Source of the DNA: JBGAMH01 sp044222045
GTDB lineage: Bacteria > Eisenbacteria > RBG-16-71-46
Reading direction: 5' to 3'
NCBI GenBank assembly: GCA_044222045.1
Contig: JBGAOB010000006.1
Coordinates: forward strand, 1 to 45,800
Length of the DNA stretch: 45,800 nucleotides
In this document: positions 16,781 to 25,948 of the stretch, piece by piece
Layout: each line of letters starts with the position of its first letter
Position numbering within the stretch: the stretch's first letter is position 1
Notes under the pieces: model-generated
What the model was told of the DNA's origin: nothing
Databases searched by the model: none
Seen by the model: the letters and a program-made list of their open reading frames with translations, nothing else
Made by a program: the position numbers and the translations under genes

Positions 16781-19700
16781 ATGAAGCTGCTGCATCCCTG
16801 GATGCGATGGGGCGCGCTGGCGATCGGGCTGGTGTTCGCCGCGCCCTCGTTCGCGCAACTCGTGAACGGCCAGTCGGCGGTGGGCGTGCTGGGTCCTTCG
16901 GACCTGGTCACGCGTGCGACGGCGGCGGTGACGGCCAGTCGTTTCAACGGACCGAACGGCGTGGCGCTCGATCGCGTCACGGGCAAGTTGTTCGTGGCCG
17001 ACCGCGCGAACCACCGCGTGCTGCGCTGGGCGTCGGCGGACGCGATGAACAACGGCTCGGCGGCCGAAGCGGTGCTCGGCCAGCCGGACTTCGTCACGGG
17101 CACCAGCGGCCTCTCGGCCGTGAAGATGAACAACCCGATCGGCGTGCACGTGGACGCGGCGGGCCGGTTGTGGGTCGGGGACTTCGGCAACAATCGCGTG
17201 CTGCGCTTCGACGGCGCGTCGGCGAAGGCCACCGGTTCGGCGGCGGACGCGGTGCTGGGCCAGCCGGACTTCGTGACGAACTCGGGCGCGACGACGGCGC
17301 TGAAGATGAACGGTCCGGTGGGGCTGTGCATCGACGCGGCGGGCCGGCTGTGGGTGAGCAACTTCAGCAACCATCGCGTGCTGCGGTACGACGACGCGGC
17401 GAACAAGCCGAACGGCGCGGCGGCGGACGCGGTGCTGGGCCAGCCGGACTTCACGACGGCCACGAGCGGGCTGTCGGCGGTGAAGATGAACAACCCGAAC
17501 AGCGTGTGCATCGACGCGTCGGGCCGGCTGTACGTGAGCGACTTCACGAACCGCCGCGTACTGCGGTTCGACGACGCGGCGAACAAGCCGAACGGCGGCG
17601 CGGCGGACGCGGTGCTGGGCCAGCCGGACTTCACGTCCAACCTGGGCGGCGTCTCGCAGGTGAAGTTCAGCACCACCCGCTTCGTGGCGGTGGATGCGTT
17701 CGGGCGCCTGTACGTGGTGGAGGAGACGAACAACCGGGTGATGGTGTTCAACAACGCGGGCACGCTCGCGAACGGCGCGCCGGCCGACGTGGTGCTGGGC
17801 CAGGCCACGTTCACCACGAACGCCGGCCCCAACCCGCCGACGGCGGCGAGCCTCGCCACGCCGCGCGCGCTGGAAGTGGACAACGTCAACGGCCGGCTGT
17901 GGCTCGCGGACTGGGCGAACAACCGCGTGATCCGCTACGAAGCCGCGCTGGACCCCACGCCCACGCTGGCGCTGGTCGCGCCGAACGGGGGCGAGCAGTG
18001 GACCCTCGGCTCCACGCGCACGATCCAGTGGGCCAGCGGGTACGTCGCGAACGTGAGCATCGACTACAGCACCGACAACGGCGCCACGTGGCTGCCGGTG
18101 GTCGCTTCCACGCCGGGTGCGGCGCACGCCTACACGTGGACCGTGCCGAACACGGCCACGCGGGACGCGCGCGTGCGCGTGCGCGACGCGAGCAATGCGG
18201 CGCTCCAGTCGGTGAGCGCGAGCCGGTTCGCCCTCTACGACGACGGCCTCTGGGTGCTCAGCAGCGGCCAGTCGGCGGTGGGCGTGCTCGGCCCCGCGGA
18301 CCTGGTGACGCGCCCGACGGCGGCGGTGACCGCGAGCCGGTTCAACGGCCCGAACGGCGTGGCGCTGGATCGCGCGACGGGCAAGTTGTTCGTGGCCGAC
18401 CGTGCGAACCACCGCGTGCTGCGCTGGGCTTCGGCGGACGCGATGAACAACGGCTCGGCGGCCGAGGCGGTGCTCGGCCAGCCGGACTTCGTGACGGGCA
18501 CCAGCGGCCTCTCGGCCGTGAAGATGAACAACCCGATCGGCGTGCACGTGGATGCGGCCGGCCGCCTGTGGGTGGGCGACTACGGCAACAACCGCGTGCT
18601 GCGGTTCGACGACGCGTCGGCCAAGGCGACCGGTTCGGCGGCCGATGCCGTGCTCGGCCAGCCCGACTTCGTGACGAACACGTCGGCGACGACGGCGGTG
18701 AAGATGAGCGGGCCGGTGGGCCTGTGCATCGACGCGGCGGGCCGGCTGTGGGTGAGCAACTTCGGCAATCACCGGGTGCTGCGGTTCGACGACGCGGCGA
18801 ACAAGGCGAACGGCGCGGCGGCGGACGCGGTGCTGGGCCAGCCGGACTTCACGACGGGCACCAGCGGGCTGTCGGCGGTGAAGATGAACAACCCGAACAG
18901 CGTGTGCATCGACGCTTCGGGTCGGCTGTACGTGAGCGACTACACGAACCGTCGCGTGCTGCGGTTCGACGACGCGGCGAACAAGCCGAACGGCGGCGCG
19001 GCGGATGCGGTGCTCGGCCAGCCGGACTTCGCCACGAATTCCGCGGGCGTCACGCAGAGCAAGTTCAGCACGACGCGCTTCGTGGCCGTGGATGCCTTCG
19101 GGCGCCTGTACGTGGTGGAAGAGGCGAACAACCGCGTGATGGTGTTCGCCAACGCGGGCACGCTCGCGAACGGCGCGCCCGCCGACGTGGTGCTCGGGCA
19201 GGCCACGTTCGCCACGAACGCCGGCCCCAACCCGCCGACGGCGGCGAGCCTCGCCACGCCGCGTGCGCTGGAAGTGGACAACCTGATGGGCCGGCTGTGG
19301 CTGGCCGACTGGGCGAACAACCGCGTGATCCGCTACGAGGTCGGGCACGTGGGCACGCCCACGCTGACGCTCTCGGCGCCGAACGGCGGCGAGGACTGGC
19401 CGATCGGCCTCGTGCGCACCATCGCGTGGACGAGCGCGAACCTGGCGGCCGTGAACCTGGAGTACTCCACGGACGCCGGCGCCACCTGGCTTCCGATCGC
19501 CACCAGCGTTCCCGCGTCGCCGCCGTCGTACGCGTGGACCATTCCCAACGCTCCCACGACGCAGGCGCTCGTGCGCGTGTCCGATGCCGCGAACGCCGCG
19601 CTGAACGACGTGAGTGCCGCGCCGTTCACGATCAGCGTCCCGGTGTCCACGCTCTCGCTGGTGTCGCCGAACGGCCTGCAGCAGTGGGAAGCCGGCGTGC

Positions 19701-21970
19701 CGAAGAAGATCCTGTTCAACGCCGGCAACGTGGACAACGTGCGCATCGAGCTGAGCACGAACGGCGGCTCCAGCTGGTCGGACATCACGGCCTCCGCGCC
19801 CGCCGCTTCGGGCTCGTACACGTGGACCGTTCCGGCCTCCGTCGGCAACGCCTGCCGCGTGCGCGTGACGAACACGGCGAACCCGCTCGTCACGGACGCG
19901 AGCGACGCCAACTTCGCGATCGTGCCCGAGCGCACCGGTGACGAGTTCGACGCGGTGTTCTTCAGCGACAGCCCGACGGCCGTCTATTACGACCCGAGCT
20001 TCACCGCGGTCACGAGCCCGAGCCTGCTGGAGCGCGCGAACACCGACAAGTGCCCGGTCACCACGACGTACTCGCTGGTGGGCAACTACTCGCTGAAGCT
20101 GGCGTGGACGTCGGCCGCGGGCGGCGACTGGATGATGGCGAACGCCGGCCTCGGCTGGGTCGGTCGCGACGTGACGGACAAGGACAGCCTGATCTTCAAC
20201 GTGTTCACGGAGACCGCGACCCCGGCCGCGAGCCTGCCGTGCATCTACGTGGAGGACCTCGGCAACCAGAAGAGCACCAAGCTCCCGCTGTCGGGCCTGA
20301 TGTCGGACGTGCCGGCCGGCGCGTGGACGCGCGTGGCGATCCCGATGCAGGTGTTCAAGGACAACCCGGGCGCCGCGGACCTCACCCGCATCAAGACGAT
20401 CTTCCTGGGCCAGCAGACCGCCGACGGCGTGGCGCGCGTGTGGTACCTGGACGACTTCCGGATGACGGGCGGCACGCCGGTGACCGGCGATTCCACGAAA
20501 CTGATCGTGATCCTGGGCTCGTCGACGTCGGCGGGCACCGGCGCATCGACCGCCGACAGCATGTGGGTGAACCGCTACCGCAAGTACCTGCGCTCGATGG
20601 ATTCGAGCGTGGTGGTGGTGAACCTCGCGATCGGTGGTTACACCACCTACCACGTGATGCCCACCGGCTACGTGCCGCCGGTCGGTCGACCGTCGCCGAG
20701 CCCGAACAACAACATCACGTTCGGCCTCGCGTACAAGCCGTGGGCGATCATCGTGAACCTGCCCAGCAACGACGCCGCGAGCGGCTATCCGATTCCCGAG
20801 CAGCTCGCGAACTACGACACGCTGAAGGCGCGCGCCACGGCCGTCGGCGTGCCGATCTGGTTCACGTCGACGCAGCCGCGCAACTTCACGGACGCCCTGC
20901 AGCGCGATCAGTTGCGCATCATGCGCGACTCGACGATGGCGCGTTACTCGCCGTACGCCATCGACCTCTACACCGGGCTCAGCGCGCCGGACGGAACCAT
21001 CCTGCCGCAGTACGGCTTCGGGGACGGCATCCATCTGAACGACGCCGGCCACCGCTACGTGTACGAGCGGGTGGTGGGCGCGAACGTGTGGGCGCAGATC
21101 GACCCGACGGTCGAGATCACCCGGCCGGACGGCGGCGAAGCCCTGATGCTGGGGACGCCGGACACGCTGCGCTGGAACGCCACGAACACGTCGCACGTTT
21201 CGGGCTACGAGCTCTACCTGTCGCGCACCGGCATCGCCGGCCCGTGGGCCCCGATCGCGTCGGTGGGCGCGGGCGCGACCTGGTACGCGTGGACCGTCCC
21301 GGGTCCGGTGGTGCCGGACTCCTGCTTCGTGCGCGTGGTGGCCACCGGCACGGCCGGCGCGCTCGCGAGCGACCGGAGCGACGCCGGTTTCAGCATCGTC
21401 GATCCGGCCACGGCCGTGCTGCTGTCGTTCTTCGTGGCCGAGCCCGTGGCGGACGGCGTGCAGCTGCGCTGGGAGTTCGGCGCCACGTCGGACCTCGGCC
21501 CCGCGCACGCGTATCGCTCGAGCAACGAAGGCGGCCCGTGGGTCGAACTGGGCGATGTCCCGCGCCAGGACGGCGAAGCGTGGGTGGTCGTCGATCGCGA
21601 CGCGCCGGAGGGCCAGGCGAGCTGGTACCGGCTCGTGGTGACCACCGGTGTCGGCCAGCAGACCGCGTTCGGGCCCGTGTCGGCCACGCCGCGGCCGCGC
21701 ATCACCGAGTTCGCGCTGGCGTTGCCCGCGCCGAATCCCACCGACGGCCCCGCCCGCATCCGCTTCGCGGTGCCGGTGACCGCTCGGGTCGAGGTGACGG
21801 TGCACGACGTGCAGGGCCGCGTGGTCGAGCGGCTCGCGCACGGGACGGTCGCGCCGGGTGAGTACGCGGTGACGTTCAACGACGACGGCCGTGCGAATGC
21901 CGGGCTCTACTTCGTCCGGTTCAGCACGCCGAAGAAGGAGTTCACGCGCCGGTTCACCGTGGTGCGGTGA
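16781..21970 (+). CDS. Giant secreted protein: two duplicated NHL propellers, Ig-like domains, SGNH hydrolase and sorting module
   Basis: The 1729-residue product has a signal peptide (1-26) and a six-bladed NHL-type propeller (about 27-390; blades begin ADAVLGQPDF and end NRVLRFDDA). A Kre9/KNH-like Ig domain follows (about 391-490; PNGGEQW...WTVPN). A second copy of propeller plus Ig comes next (about 493-955), then a third Ig-like domain (955-1048) and a carbohydrate-binding-like beta domain (about 1052-1230). The SGNH/GDSL hydrolase domain (about 1240-1440) has block I LGSSTSAG (G1246, probable nucleophile S1248), LPSND, and DGIHLNDAGH (D1415, H1418). A fourth Ig-like domain and a FlgD-like C-terminal module (about 1645-1729) end the protein. 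It probably acts outside the cell as an esterase or deacetylase on a glycan or other ester. GGGAGGAAG fixes the start. Confidence 0.9.
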   Translation: MKLLHPWMRWGALAIGLVFAAPSFAQLVNGQSAVGVLGPSDLVTRATAAVTASRFNGPNGVALDRVTGKLFVADRANHRVLRWASADAMNNGSAAEAVLGQPDFVTGTSGLSAVKMNNPIGVHVDAAGRLWVGDFGNNRVLRFDGASAKATGSAADAVLGQPDFVTNSGATTALKMNGPVGLCIDAAGRLWVSNFSNHRVLRYDDAANKPNGAAADAVLGQPDFTTATSGLSAVKMNNPNSVCIDASGRLYVSDFTNRRVLRFDDAANKPNGGAADAVLGQPDFTSNLGGVSQVKFSTTRFVAVDAFGRLYVVEETNNRVMVFNNAGTLANGAPADVVLGQATFTTNAGPNPPTAASLATPRALEVDNVNGRLWLADWANNRVIRYEAALDPTPTLALVAPNGGEQWTLGSTRTIQWASGYVANVSIDYSTDNGATWLPVVASTPGAAHAYTWTVPNTATRDARVRVRDASNAALQSVSASRFALYDDGLWVLSSGQSAVGVLGPADLVTRPTAAVTASRFNGPNGVALDRATGKLFVADRANHRVLRWASADAMNNGSAAEAVLGQPDFVTGTSGLSAVKMNNPIGVHVDAAGRLWVGDYGNNRVLRFDDASAKATGSAADAVLGQPDFVTNTSATTAVKMSGPVGLCIDAAGRLWVSNFGNHRVLRFDDAANKANGAAADAVLGQPDFTTGTSGLSAVKMNNPNSVCIDASGRLYVSDYTNRRVLRFDDAANKPNGGAADAVLGQPDFATNSAGVTQSKFSTTRFVAVDAFGRLYVVEEANNRVMVFANAGTLANGAPADVVLGQATFATNAGPNPPTAASLATPRALEVDNLMGRLWLADWANNRVIRYEVGHVGTPTLTLSAPNGGEDWPIGLVRTIAWTSANLAAVNLEYSTDAGATWLPIATSVPASPPSYAWTIPNAPTTQALVRVSDAANAALNDVSAAPFTISVPVSTLSLVSPNGLQQWEAGVPKKILFNAGNVDNVRIELSTNGGSSWSDITASAPAASGSYTWTVPASVGNACRVRVTNTANPLVTDASDANFAIVPERTGDEFDAVFFSDSPTAVYYDPSFTAVTSPSLLERANTDKCPVTTTYSLVGNYSLKLAWTSAAGGDWMMANAGLGWVGRDVTDKDSLIFNVFTETATPAASLPCIYVEDLGNQKSTKLPLSGLMSDVPAGAWTRVAIPMQVFKDNPGAADLTRIKTIFLGQQTADGVARVWYLDDFRMTGGTPVTGDSTKLIVILGSSTSAGTGASTADSMWVNRYRKYLRSMDSSVVVVNLAIGGYTTYHVMPTGYVPPVGRPSPSPNNNITFGLAYKPWAIIVNLPSNDAASGYPIPEQLANYDTLKARATAVGVPIWFTSTQPRNFTDALQRDQLRIMRDSTMARYSPYAIDLYTGLSAPDGTILPQYGFGDGIHLNDAGHRYVYERVVGANVWAQIDPTVEITRPDGGEALMLGTPDTLRWNATNTSHVSGYELYLSRTGIAGPWAPIASVGAGATWYAWTVPGPVVPDSCFVRVVATGTAGALASDRSDAGFSIVDPATAVLLSFFVAEPVADGVQLRWEFGATSDLGPAHAYRSSNEGGPWVELGDVPRQDGEAWVVVDRDAPEGQASWYRLVVTTGVGQQTAFGPVSATPRPRITEFALALPAPNPTDGPARIRFAVPVTARVEVTVHDVQGRVVERLAHGTVAPGEYAVTFNDDGRANAGLYFVRFSTPKKEFTRRFTVVR
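16865..17950 (+). repeat. Long direct repeat, copy 1 (propeller 1)
   Basis: This segment recurs at an offset of exactly 1398 bases (466 codons), as seen from GTCGGCGGTGGGCGTGCT at 16873 and 18271. Blade-by-blade protein identity is very high. The following Ig-domain segment is also duplicated but more diverged. Boundaries are approximate. Confidence 0.8.
18263..19348 (+). repeat. Long direct repeat, copy 2 (propeller 2)
   Basis: This is the second copy of the propeller-coding segment. The six blades match copy 1 in order and length. Differences are mostly synonymous changes with a few substitutions (for example WVGDFGNN versus WVGDYGNN), which suggests recent duplication or gene conversion. 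Boundaries are approximate. Confidence 0.8.
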
Positions 21971-21990
21971 CCCCCGAACCCATCACGGAG

Positions 21991-22016
21991 CGAGGCCGCC
22001 CTTCGGGGCGGCCTCG
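21991..22016. terminator. Hairpin terminator with TTCG tetraloop
   Basis: An 11-bp perfect stem (21991-22001 with 22006-22016) closes on TTCG, 20 bases after the stop of the giant gene. It also lies beyond the 3' end of the convergent methionine aminopeptidase gene and can serve both. Confidence 0.85.
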
Positions 22017-22096
22017 TGCGTTTGGGGGGAAGAGACGCGAGCCGGAGGATTCGTGCAGCGGCCGCGGTCGCGAAAGCTGCGTCGCGTGCCGGCCCG

Positions 22097-22843
22097 CTAC
22101 TCCGCCGCGGTGATCAGGCGCGGGCGGCCCTTGCCCAGGATCAGCGTGTGCTCGTGGTGCGCGGCGAGCCGGCCGTCGGCCGTGCGAATGGTCCAGCCGT
22201 CGCCCGCCTCCTCCGCCGCACCCGTGCCCGACGTGACGATGGGCTCCACCGTGAGCACCATGCCCTCGAGCAGCCACTCGCGCGCGGTGACGTCGGGCCA
22301 GTTCGGGATCAGCGGCGACTCGTGGATGCGGCGGCCGATGCCGTGGCCCTGCAGCTCGCGCACCACCGCGAAGCCGTGCGCGAGCACTTCCTGCTCCACC
22401 GCGCGGCCCACGTCCATCGCGCGCCGCCCCGCGCGCGCCTCGCGCACGCCCTTCTCGAACGCGCGCCGGGCGCACGTCATCAGCGCGTGCGCCTCGTCGG
22501 ACACCGCGCCCACGGGCACCGTCTCCGCCGCGTCGGCCATGTAGCCGCCGAGTTCCGCCGTCACGTCGAGCTTCACGAGGTCGCCCTCGCGGAGCACACG
22601 CGCCGAGGGGATCCCGTGCACGAGCTGATCGTTCACGCTGATGCACGTGACGCCCGGGAAGTCGTATGCCAGCTGCGGCGCCGAGCGCGCCCCTTCGCGG
22701 CGGAAGATCGCCGCCGCGATGGCGTCGAGTTCCGCGGTCGTGACGCCCGCGCGCACCGCGGCGCGCATCGCCTCGAGCGATTCCCGCACCACGCGCCCCG
22801 CCGCGACGAGCCCCGCGAGATCCTGTTCCGACTCCACGATCAT
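22097..22843 (-). CDS. map: Methionine aminopeptidase, type I
   Basis: This 248-residue enzyme removes N-terminal methionine from new proteins. All five dinuclear metal ligands are visible: D93 (KLDVTAEL), D104 (YMADAAETV), H168 (GHGIGRRIHE), E200 (LTVEPIV) and E231 (HHEHTLIL). The substrate histidine H76 (VHGIPS) is also present. I prefer ATG 22843, because type I enzymes begin close to the residues seen here (MIVESEQDLAGLVAAGRVV). An in-frame ATG at 22879 would add 12 residues without a better ribosome site. In many genomes map lies in a ribosomal-protein or secY cluster; here it stands alone among secreted-protein genes, so it may be an extra copy. Confidence 0.93.
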   Translation of the reverse strand: MIVESEQDLAGLVAAGRVVRESLEAMRAAVRAGVTTAELDAIAAAIFRREGARSAPQLAYDFPGVTCISVNDQLVHGIPSARVLREGDLVKLDVTAELGGYMADAAETVPVGAVSDEAHALMTCARRAFEKGVREARAGRRAMDVGRAVEQEVLAHGFAVVRELQGHGIGRRIHESPLIPNWPDVTAREWLLEGMVLTVEPIVTSGTGAAEEAGDGWTIRTADGRLAAHHEHTLILGKGRPRLITAAE

Positions 22844-22955
22844 GTCGCGCACGCTCGCGCAGAAGTCGCGCGAATGCAAAAGGCGACGTCATTGGCAAAG
22901 CAGAGCCCGGCGGCGTCGCCCACCGCCGACGAAAAGCGGATCGGGACGTGCCGCT

Positions 22956-24266
22956 TCAATGAACCACGACGAACCGGCAGCTTCTGTGTTCCTTCGCGCT
23001 CTCGAGGCGTGCGAAGTAGACGCCGGGGGGGAGCGGTCGGCCGGAATCGTCCTGGATGTTCCAGACGACGTGGTGTGCCCCGGCGCCACGCGTGCCGTTC
23101 GCAAGGTGCGCCACGCAGCGGCCGTCCACCGACCATGCCGTGATCTCGGTGTCCGTCGTGAAGCTGCTCGCCCATTCCAGCACGATCGACCGGGATGCGG
23201 GGTTCGGACTGGCCCGCAGGAACGACGGAGCCTCGGGCGTTGCTGGTGTCGAAAGCAGCGATGCCGGAAACACCCGGAAGAGCTGCCCCAGCGCGCCAGT
23301 CGTCCTCGTGAAGTACAGCGCGGTGGAATCGGCGAACGCGAGCCCGAAGGCCTCACCGGCGACGAGGTCGACGAGCACCGTGAATACCCCGTCCGCGCCC
23401 ACGTGCAAGACCCGGCCGCGACCGCCGGCGCTGTCGGTCTGCGCGACATAGAGCGAGTGGCCGAACACGCCCCCTTGGCCGAACTCGATCTCGGCGGGGT
23501 GCACGATCGGCGAGAACAACGTGTGCCCGCCGGCAGCGGTCAATCGGTGGATTCCGTCTTCGAACCCGAGACTTCCATTGGTTCGCCAGTAGGCGAAGTA
23601 GAGATCCGAGCCGAAGCCATCCGTTCCCGGCCCGAACTTGATGCCCCCCGGGTAGCCGGGGCTCACTCCGCCGCCGACCGTCGGAGGCAGCAGGGAGAAC
23701 AGGGTGGCGGTCCCGCCGGACGCGGGCAGTCGGGAGATGCAGTCTCCACCATCACCGCCACTGCTTCCGGTGTAGACCGAGGTCCCGAATGCGCCTCCCG
23801 AGCCGAATGCGATGCCCCCGCCTCCAAAGCGACACGCAGCCGGCGTCTGTGTTCCGAAGTAGGTCACGTCCCCGATCGTGCCGATCGTCCACATCGATCC
23901 GAGATCCGGCGCGGCGGGCAGCTGGTTGGAGCTCGCATAGAGCCTCGTTCCGAACACGCCGCCGGGGCCGAATTCGACCTGTTCCGGGAAGATCCCCACG
24001 TTGGTCGCGAACGTCGATCTCGCCGAGCGGGGCGTGATCCGGAGGATCGAGTTGGTCTCCGAAGCCGTTGCGAAGATGTCCCCCGCGAACGCCCCGAACG
24101 ACGACGGCGCCACGGCGATTCCGTAGATCGGCGGAAGGCTGTCCGCGACCAACGCCACCGCGTAGCCTGGCGCAGCGACGGGGCTCTGGGGCGACGCCGT
24201 GGTCGTGGATGCCACGACCCCGGCGAACGCGAGAAACGGTGCGAGGCACTTCCAGCATCGGTTCAT
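22956..24266 (-). CDS. Secreted beta-propeller-like protein with C-terminal sorting module
   Basis: The 436-residue product has a signal peptide (about 1-27, ending TTASPQS) and a body (about 30-345) of weak propeller-like repeats. Recurring elements are VEFGPGGVFGTRLYAS, IAFGSGGAFGTSVYTG, IKFGPGTDGFGSDLYFA and IEFGQGGVFGHSLYVA. The C-terminal 85 residues form a Por/FlgD-like module (RASPNPASRS...ITAWSVDGRCV...GVYFARL). GGAGG seven bases upstream fixes ATG 24266, not the in-frame ATG at 24302. Codon choice uses more A/T at third positions (GCA, TTT, CGA) than most neighbours, which may indicate faster evolution or a later arrival. No enzyme motif is seen. Confidence 0.78.
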   Translation of the reverse strand: MNRCWKCLAPFLAFAGVVASTTTASPQSPVAAPGYAVALVADSLPPIYGIAVAPSSFGAFAGDIFATASETNSILRITPRSARSTFATNVGIFPEQVEFGPGGVFGTRLYASSNQLPAAPDLGSMWTIGTIGDVTYFGTQTPAACRFGGGGIAFGSGGAFGTSVYTGSSGGDGGDCISRLPASGGTATLFSLLPPTVGGGVSPGYPGGIKFGPGTDGFGSDLYFAYWRTNGSLGFEDGIHRLTAAGGHTLFSPIVHPAEIEFGQGGVFGHSLYVAQTDSAGGRGRVLHVGADGVFTVLVDLVAGEAFGLAFADSTALYFTRTTGALGQLFRVFPASLLSTPATPEAPSFLRASPNPASRSIVLEWASSFTTDTEITAWSVDGRCVAHLANGTRGAGAHHVVWNIQDDSGRPLPPGVYFARLESAKEHRSCRFVVVH

Positions 24267-24391
24267 GGCGACCTCCGGGGTCCGGGCCAGCATGCGCCGC
24301 ACGGGCGAACGGCCCCCCCCGAGTGTAGTCGCGGGTCATCCGCTTTCAGTGGGATTTGTTCGGCGGCGAGGCCCCGCGCTCCGAACGCGCA

Positions 24392-24421
24392 ACGGCCCGG
24401 AGCGTTTCCGCCCCGGGCCGT
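24392..24421. terminator. Hairpin terminator downstream of OmpA gene 2
   Basis: A 13-bp stem with one mismatch (24392-24404 with 24409-24421) and a TTTC loop lies 21 bases past the stop of the minus-strand OmpA gene. Confidence 0.75.
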
Positions 24422-24442
24422 GCACCGTCGCGAGCGAAGCGA

Positions 24443-25948
24443 CTACTTGTTCTGCGTCGAGTCCGCCGGAGCCCCTTCGCCCTTCTGCAGCAGGCGACGC
24501 TTCTCGATCTCGTTCCGCAGCACGTCCTTGTTGAGCACCACGAACTCCACGCGGCGGTTCTTCGCCATGTTCAGCGGGTTCGTGTTCGGCGCCACCGGCT
24601 TCGTGGGCCCGTAGCCCTTCGTCGTCAGCTGGGCCGGGTTCAGTTCCGGGAAGCGGCGCAGCATGTACGCACGCACCGAGTCCGCACGCGCCTGCGACAA
24701 CACCATGTTCTTCGCCTTGCCGCCGCGCGAGTCCGTGTGGCCGCCCACTTCCACGTTCAGCTGGGGCCACTTCTTCAGCACCGCGCCCGCCGCGTCGAGC
24801 GTCGCGAACGACTCGGGCAGGATGTCCGCCTTGCCCGTTTCGAAGTTCACGCCCTGCAGCCGGATCATGCCCGTGTCGAGCAGCTCCGTCTCGCGCTCCA
24901 TCACCTCGATCGGGCAGCCCGTCGGATCCACCTTCAGGCCCGCCGGCGTGTCGGGGCACTTGTCGAGACCGTCGTACACACCGTCGCCGTCCGTGTCGAT
25001 CGGGCAGCCCTTGGCGTCCACCGTCGCGCCCTTCGGCGTGTTCGCGCACTGGTCGATGCCGTCCAGCACGCCGTCGCCGTCGGAGTCGCTCGGGCAACCC
25101 TTGGCGTCCACCGTCGCGCCCTTGGGCGTGTCGGGGCACGTGTCGATGCCGTCGAACACGCCGTCACCGTCGGCGTCGCTCGGGCAGCCCTTGGCGTCCA
25201 CCGTGGCACCGCGCGGCGTGCCTTCGCACGCGTCGAGGCCGTCGAACACCTTGTCGCCGTCCGAGTCGAGCGGGCAGCCGGTGGCGTCCACCTTGGCGCC
25301 CTTCGGCGTGTCGGGGCACTTGTCCTTCTTGTCGGGCACGCCGTCGCCGTCGGTGTCGCGCGGCGTGGCGCCCAGCGCCAGCGTGAGGCCGGCGCCCAGG
25401 ATCACGTTGTGCAGGTTCGTCTGCGGGCCCAGGTCGTTCAGCGGCTTGAACGACACGTCGCGCGCCTCGAAGCGCAGGCCGACCTCGTCACTGAGCCAGA
25501 ACTTCAGGCCGCCGCCGAACTCGATGCCGCCCGTCTCCTGCTTGAGCGCGCCCGCGCTGGGCTTGAGCTGGTTGTAGCCGCCGCCCACGAACGCGTACGG
25601 CCCGCCCCAGCGACCCTGAGCCGGCGAGATCACGAGGTTGCCGGAGAAGTGCGAGAAGTCGAAGTCGCGCGGGTTGGTGGCCACGGGCGGGTCCTCGGAC
25701 GTGGCGGTGAAGCCCGCCGCGCCCTCGAGGCCCAGCCACGAGTTGAACTGGTAGCCCAGCCGGCCGCCCATGTAGAGGTTGTCCTGGAGCGAGTTGCTGG
25801 AGCCGGGGTACACGAGCTTGCCGTCGAACACGGTGAAGCCGGCGAACGGCGTGAGCTCGAAGTGCGAGCCGATGGGCTCGGCCACCGCCACGCCCGCCAC
25901 CATCAGGGCGGCCAGGACGGGCAGGGCGAGGCGAAGACGCGCGCGCAT
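24443..25948 (-). CDS. OmpA-family outer membrane protein with five TSP3 calcium repeats (paralog 2)
   Basis: The 501-residue protein has a signal peptide (1-23, AVA-E), a beta-barrel-like domain (about 28-195), five 30-residue TSP3 repeats (198-347) and an OmpA peptidoglycan-binding domain (about 350-490). The OmpA domain carries VNFETGKADILPES, VGGHTDSRGG, LSQARADSVRAYM and NRRVEFVVLNKDVL. It shares the domain plan and a nearly identical repeat-to-OmpA junction (LLDTGMIRLQGVNFETGK) with the gene at 12619-14082, but its barrel domain is quite different. One unit is degenerate (SDGDKVFDGLDACEGTP). The GAGGAG ribosome site fixes ATG 25948. Role: outer membrane-peptidoglycan tether, possibly porin or adhesin. 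Confidence 0.92.
   Translation of the reverse strand: MRARLRLALPVLAALMVAGVAVAEPIGSHFELTPFAGFTVFDGKLVYPGSSNSLQDNLYMGGRLGYQFNSWLGLEGAAGFTATSEDPPVATNPRDFDFSHFSGNLVISPAQGRWGGPYAFVGGGYNQLKPSAGALKQETGGIEFGGGLKFWLSDEVGLRFEARDVSFKPLNDLGPQTNLHNVILGAGLTLALGATPRDTDGDGVPDKKDKCPDTPKGAKVDATGCPLDSDGDKVFDGLDACEGTPRGATVDAKGCPSDADGDGVFDGIDTCPDTPKGATVDAKGCPSDSDGDGVLDGIDQCANTPKGATVDAKGCPIDTDGDGVYDGLDKCPDTPAGLKVDPTGCPIEVMERETELLDTGMIRLQGVNFETGKADILPESFATLDAAGAVLKKWPQLNVEVGGHTDSRGGKAKNMVLSQARADSVRAYMLRRFPELNPAQLTTKGYGPTKPVAPNTNPLNMAKNRRVEFVVLNKDVLRNEIEKRRLLQKGEGAPADSTQNK
24908..25357 (-). repeat. Five tandem 90-bp repeats encoding TSP3 units
   Basis: The layout matches the array in OmpA paralog 1: five units of 90 bases, the same number and register. 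This points to a shared ancestor or to gene conversion between the two arrays. Confidence 0.85.

Noticed and set aside
16466..21841. Minus-strand open frame of 1791 codons opposite the giant NHL/SGNH gene
   Set aside because: It is the mirror of GC-rich coding on the plus strand. Its translation is dominated by Arg, His, Val and Ala in low-complexity repeats, with no ribosome site or family motif.
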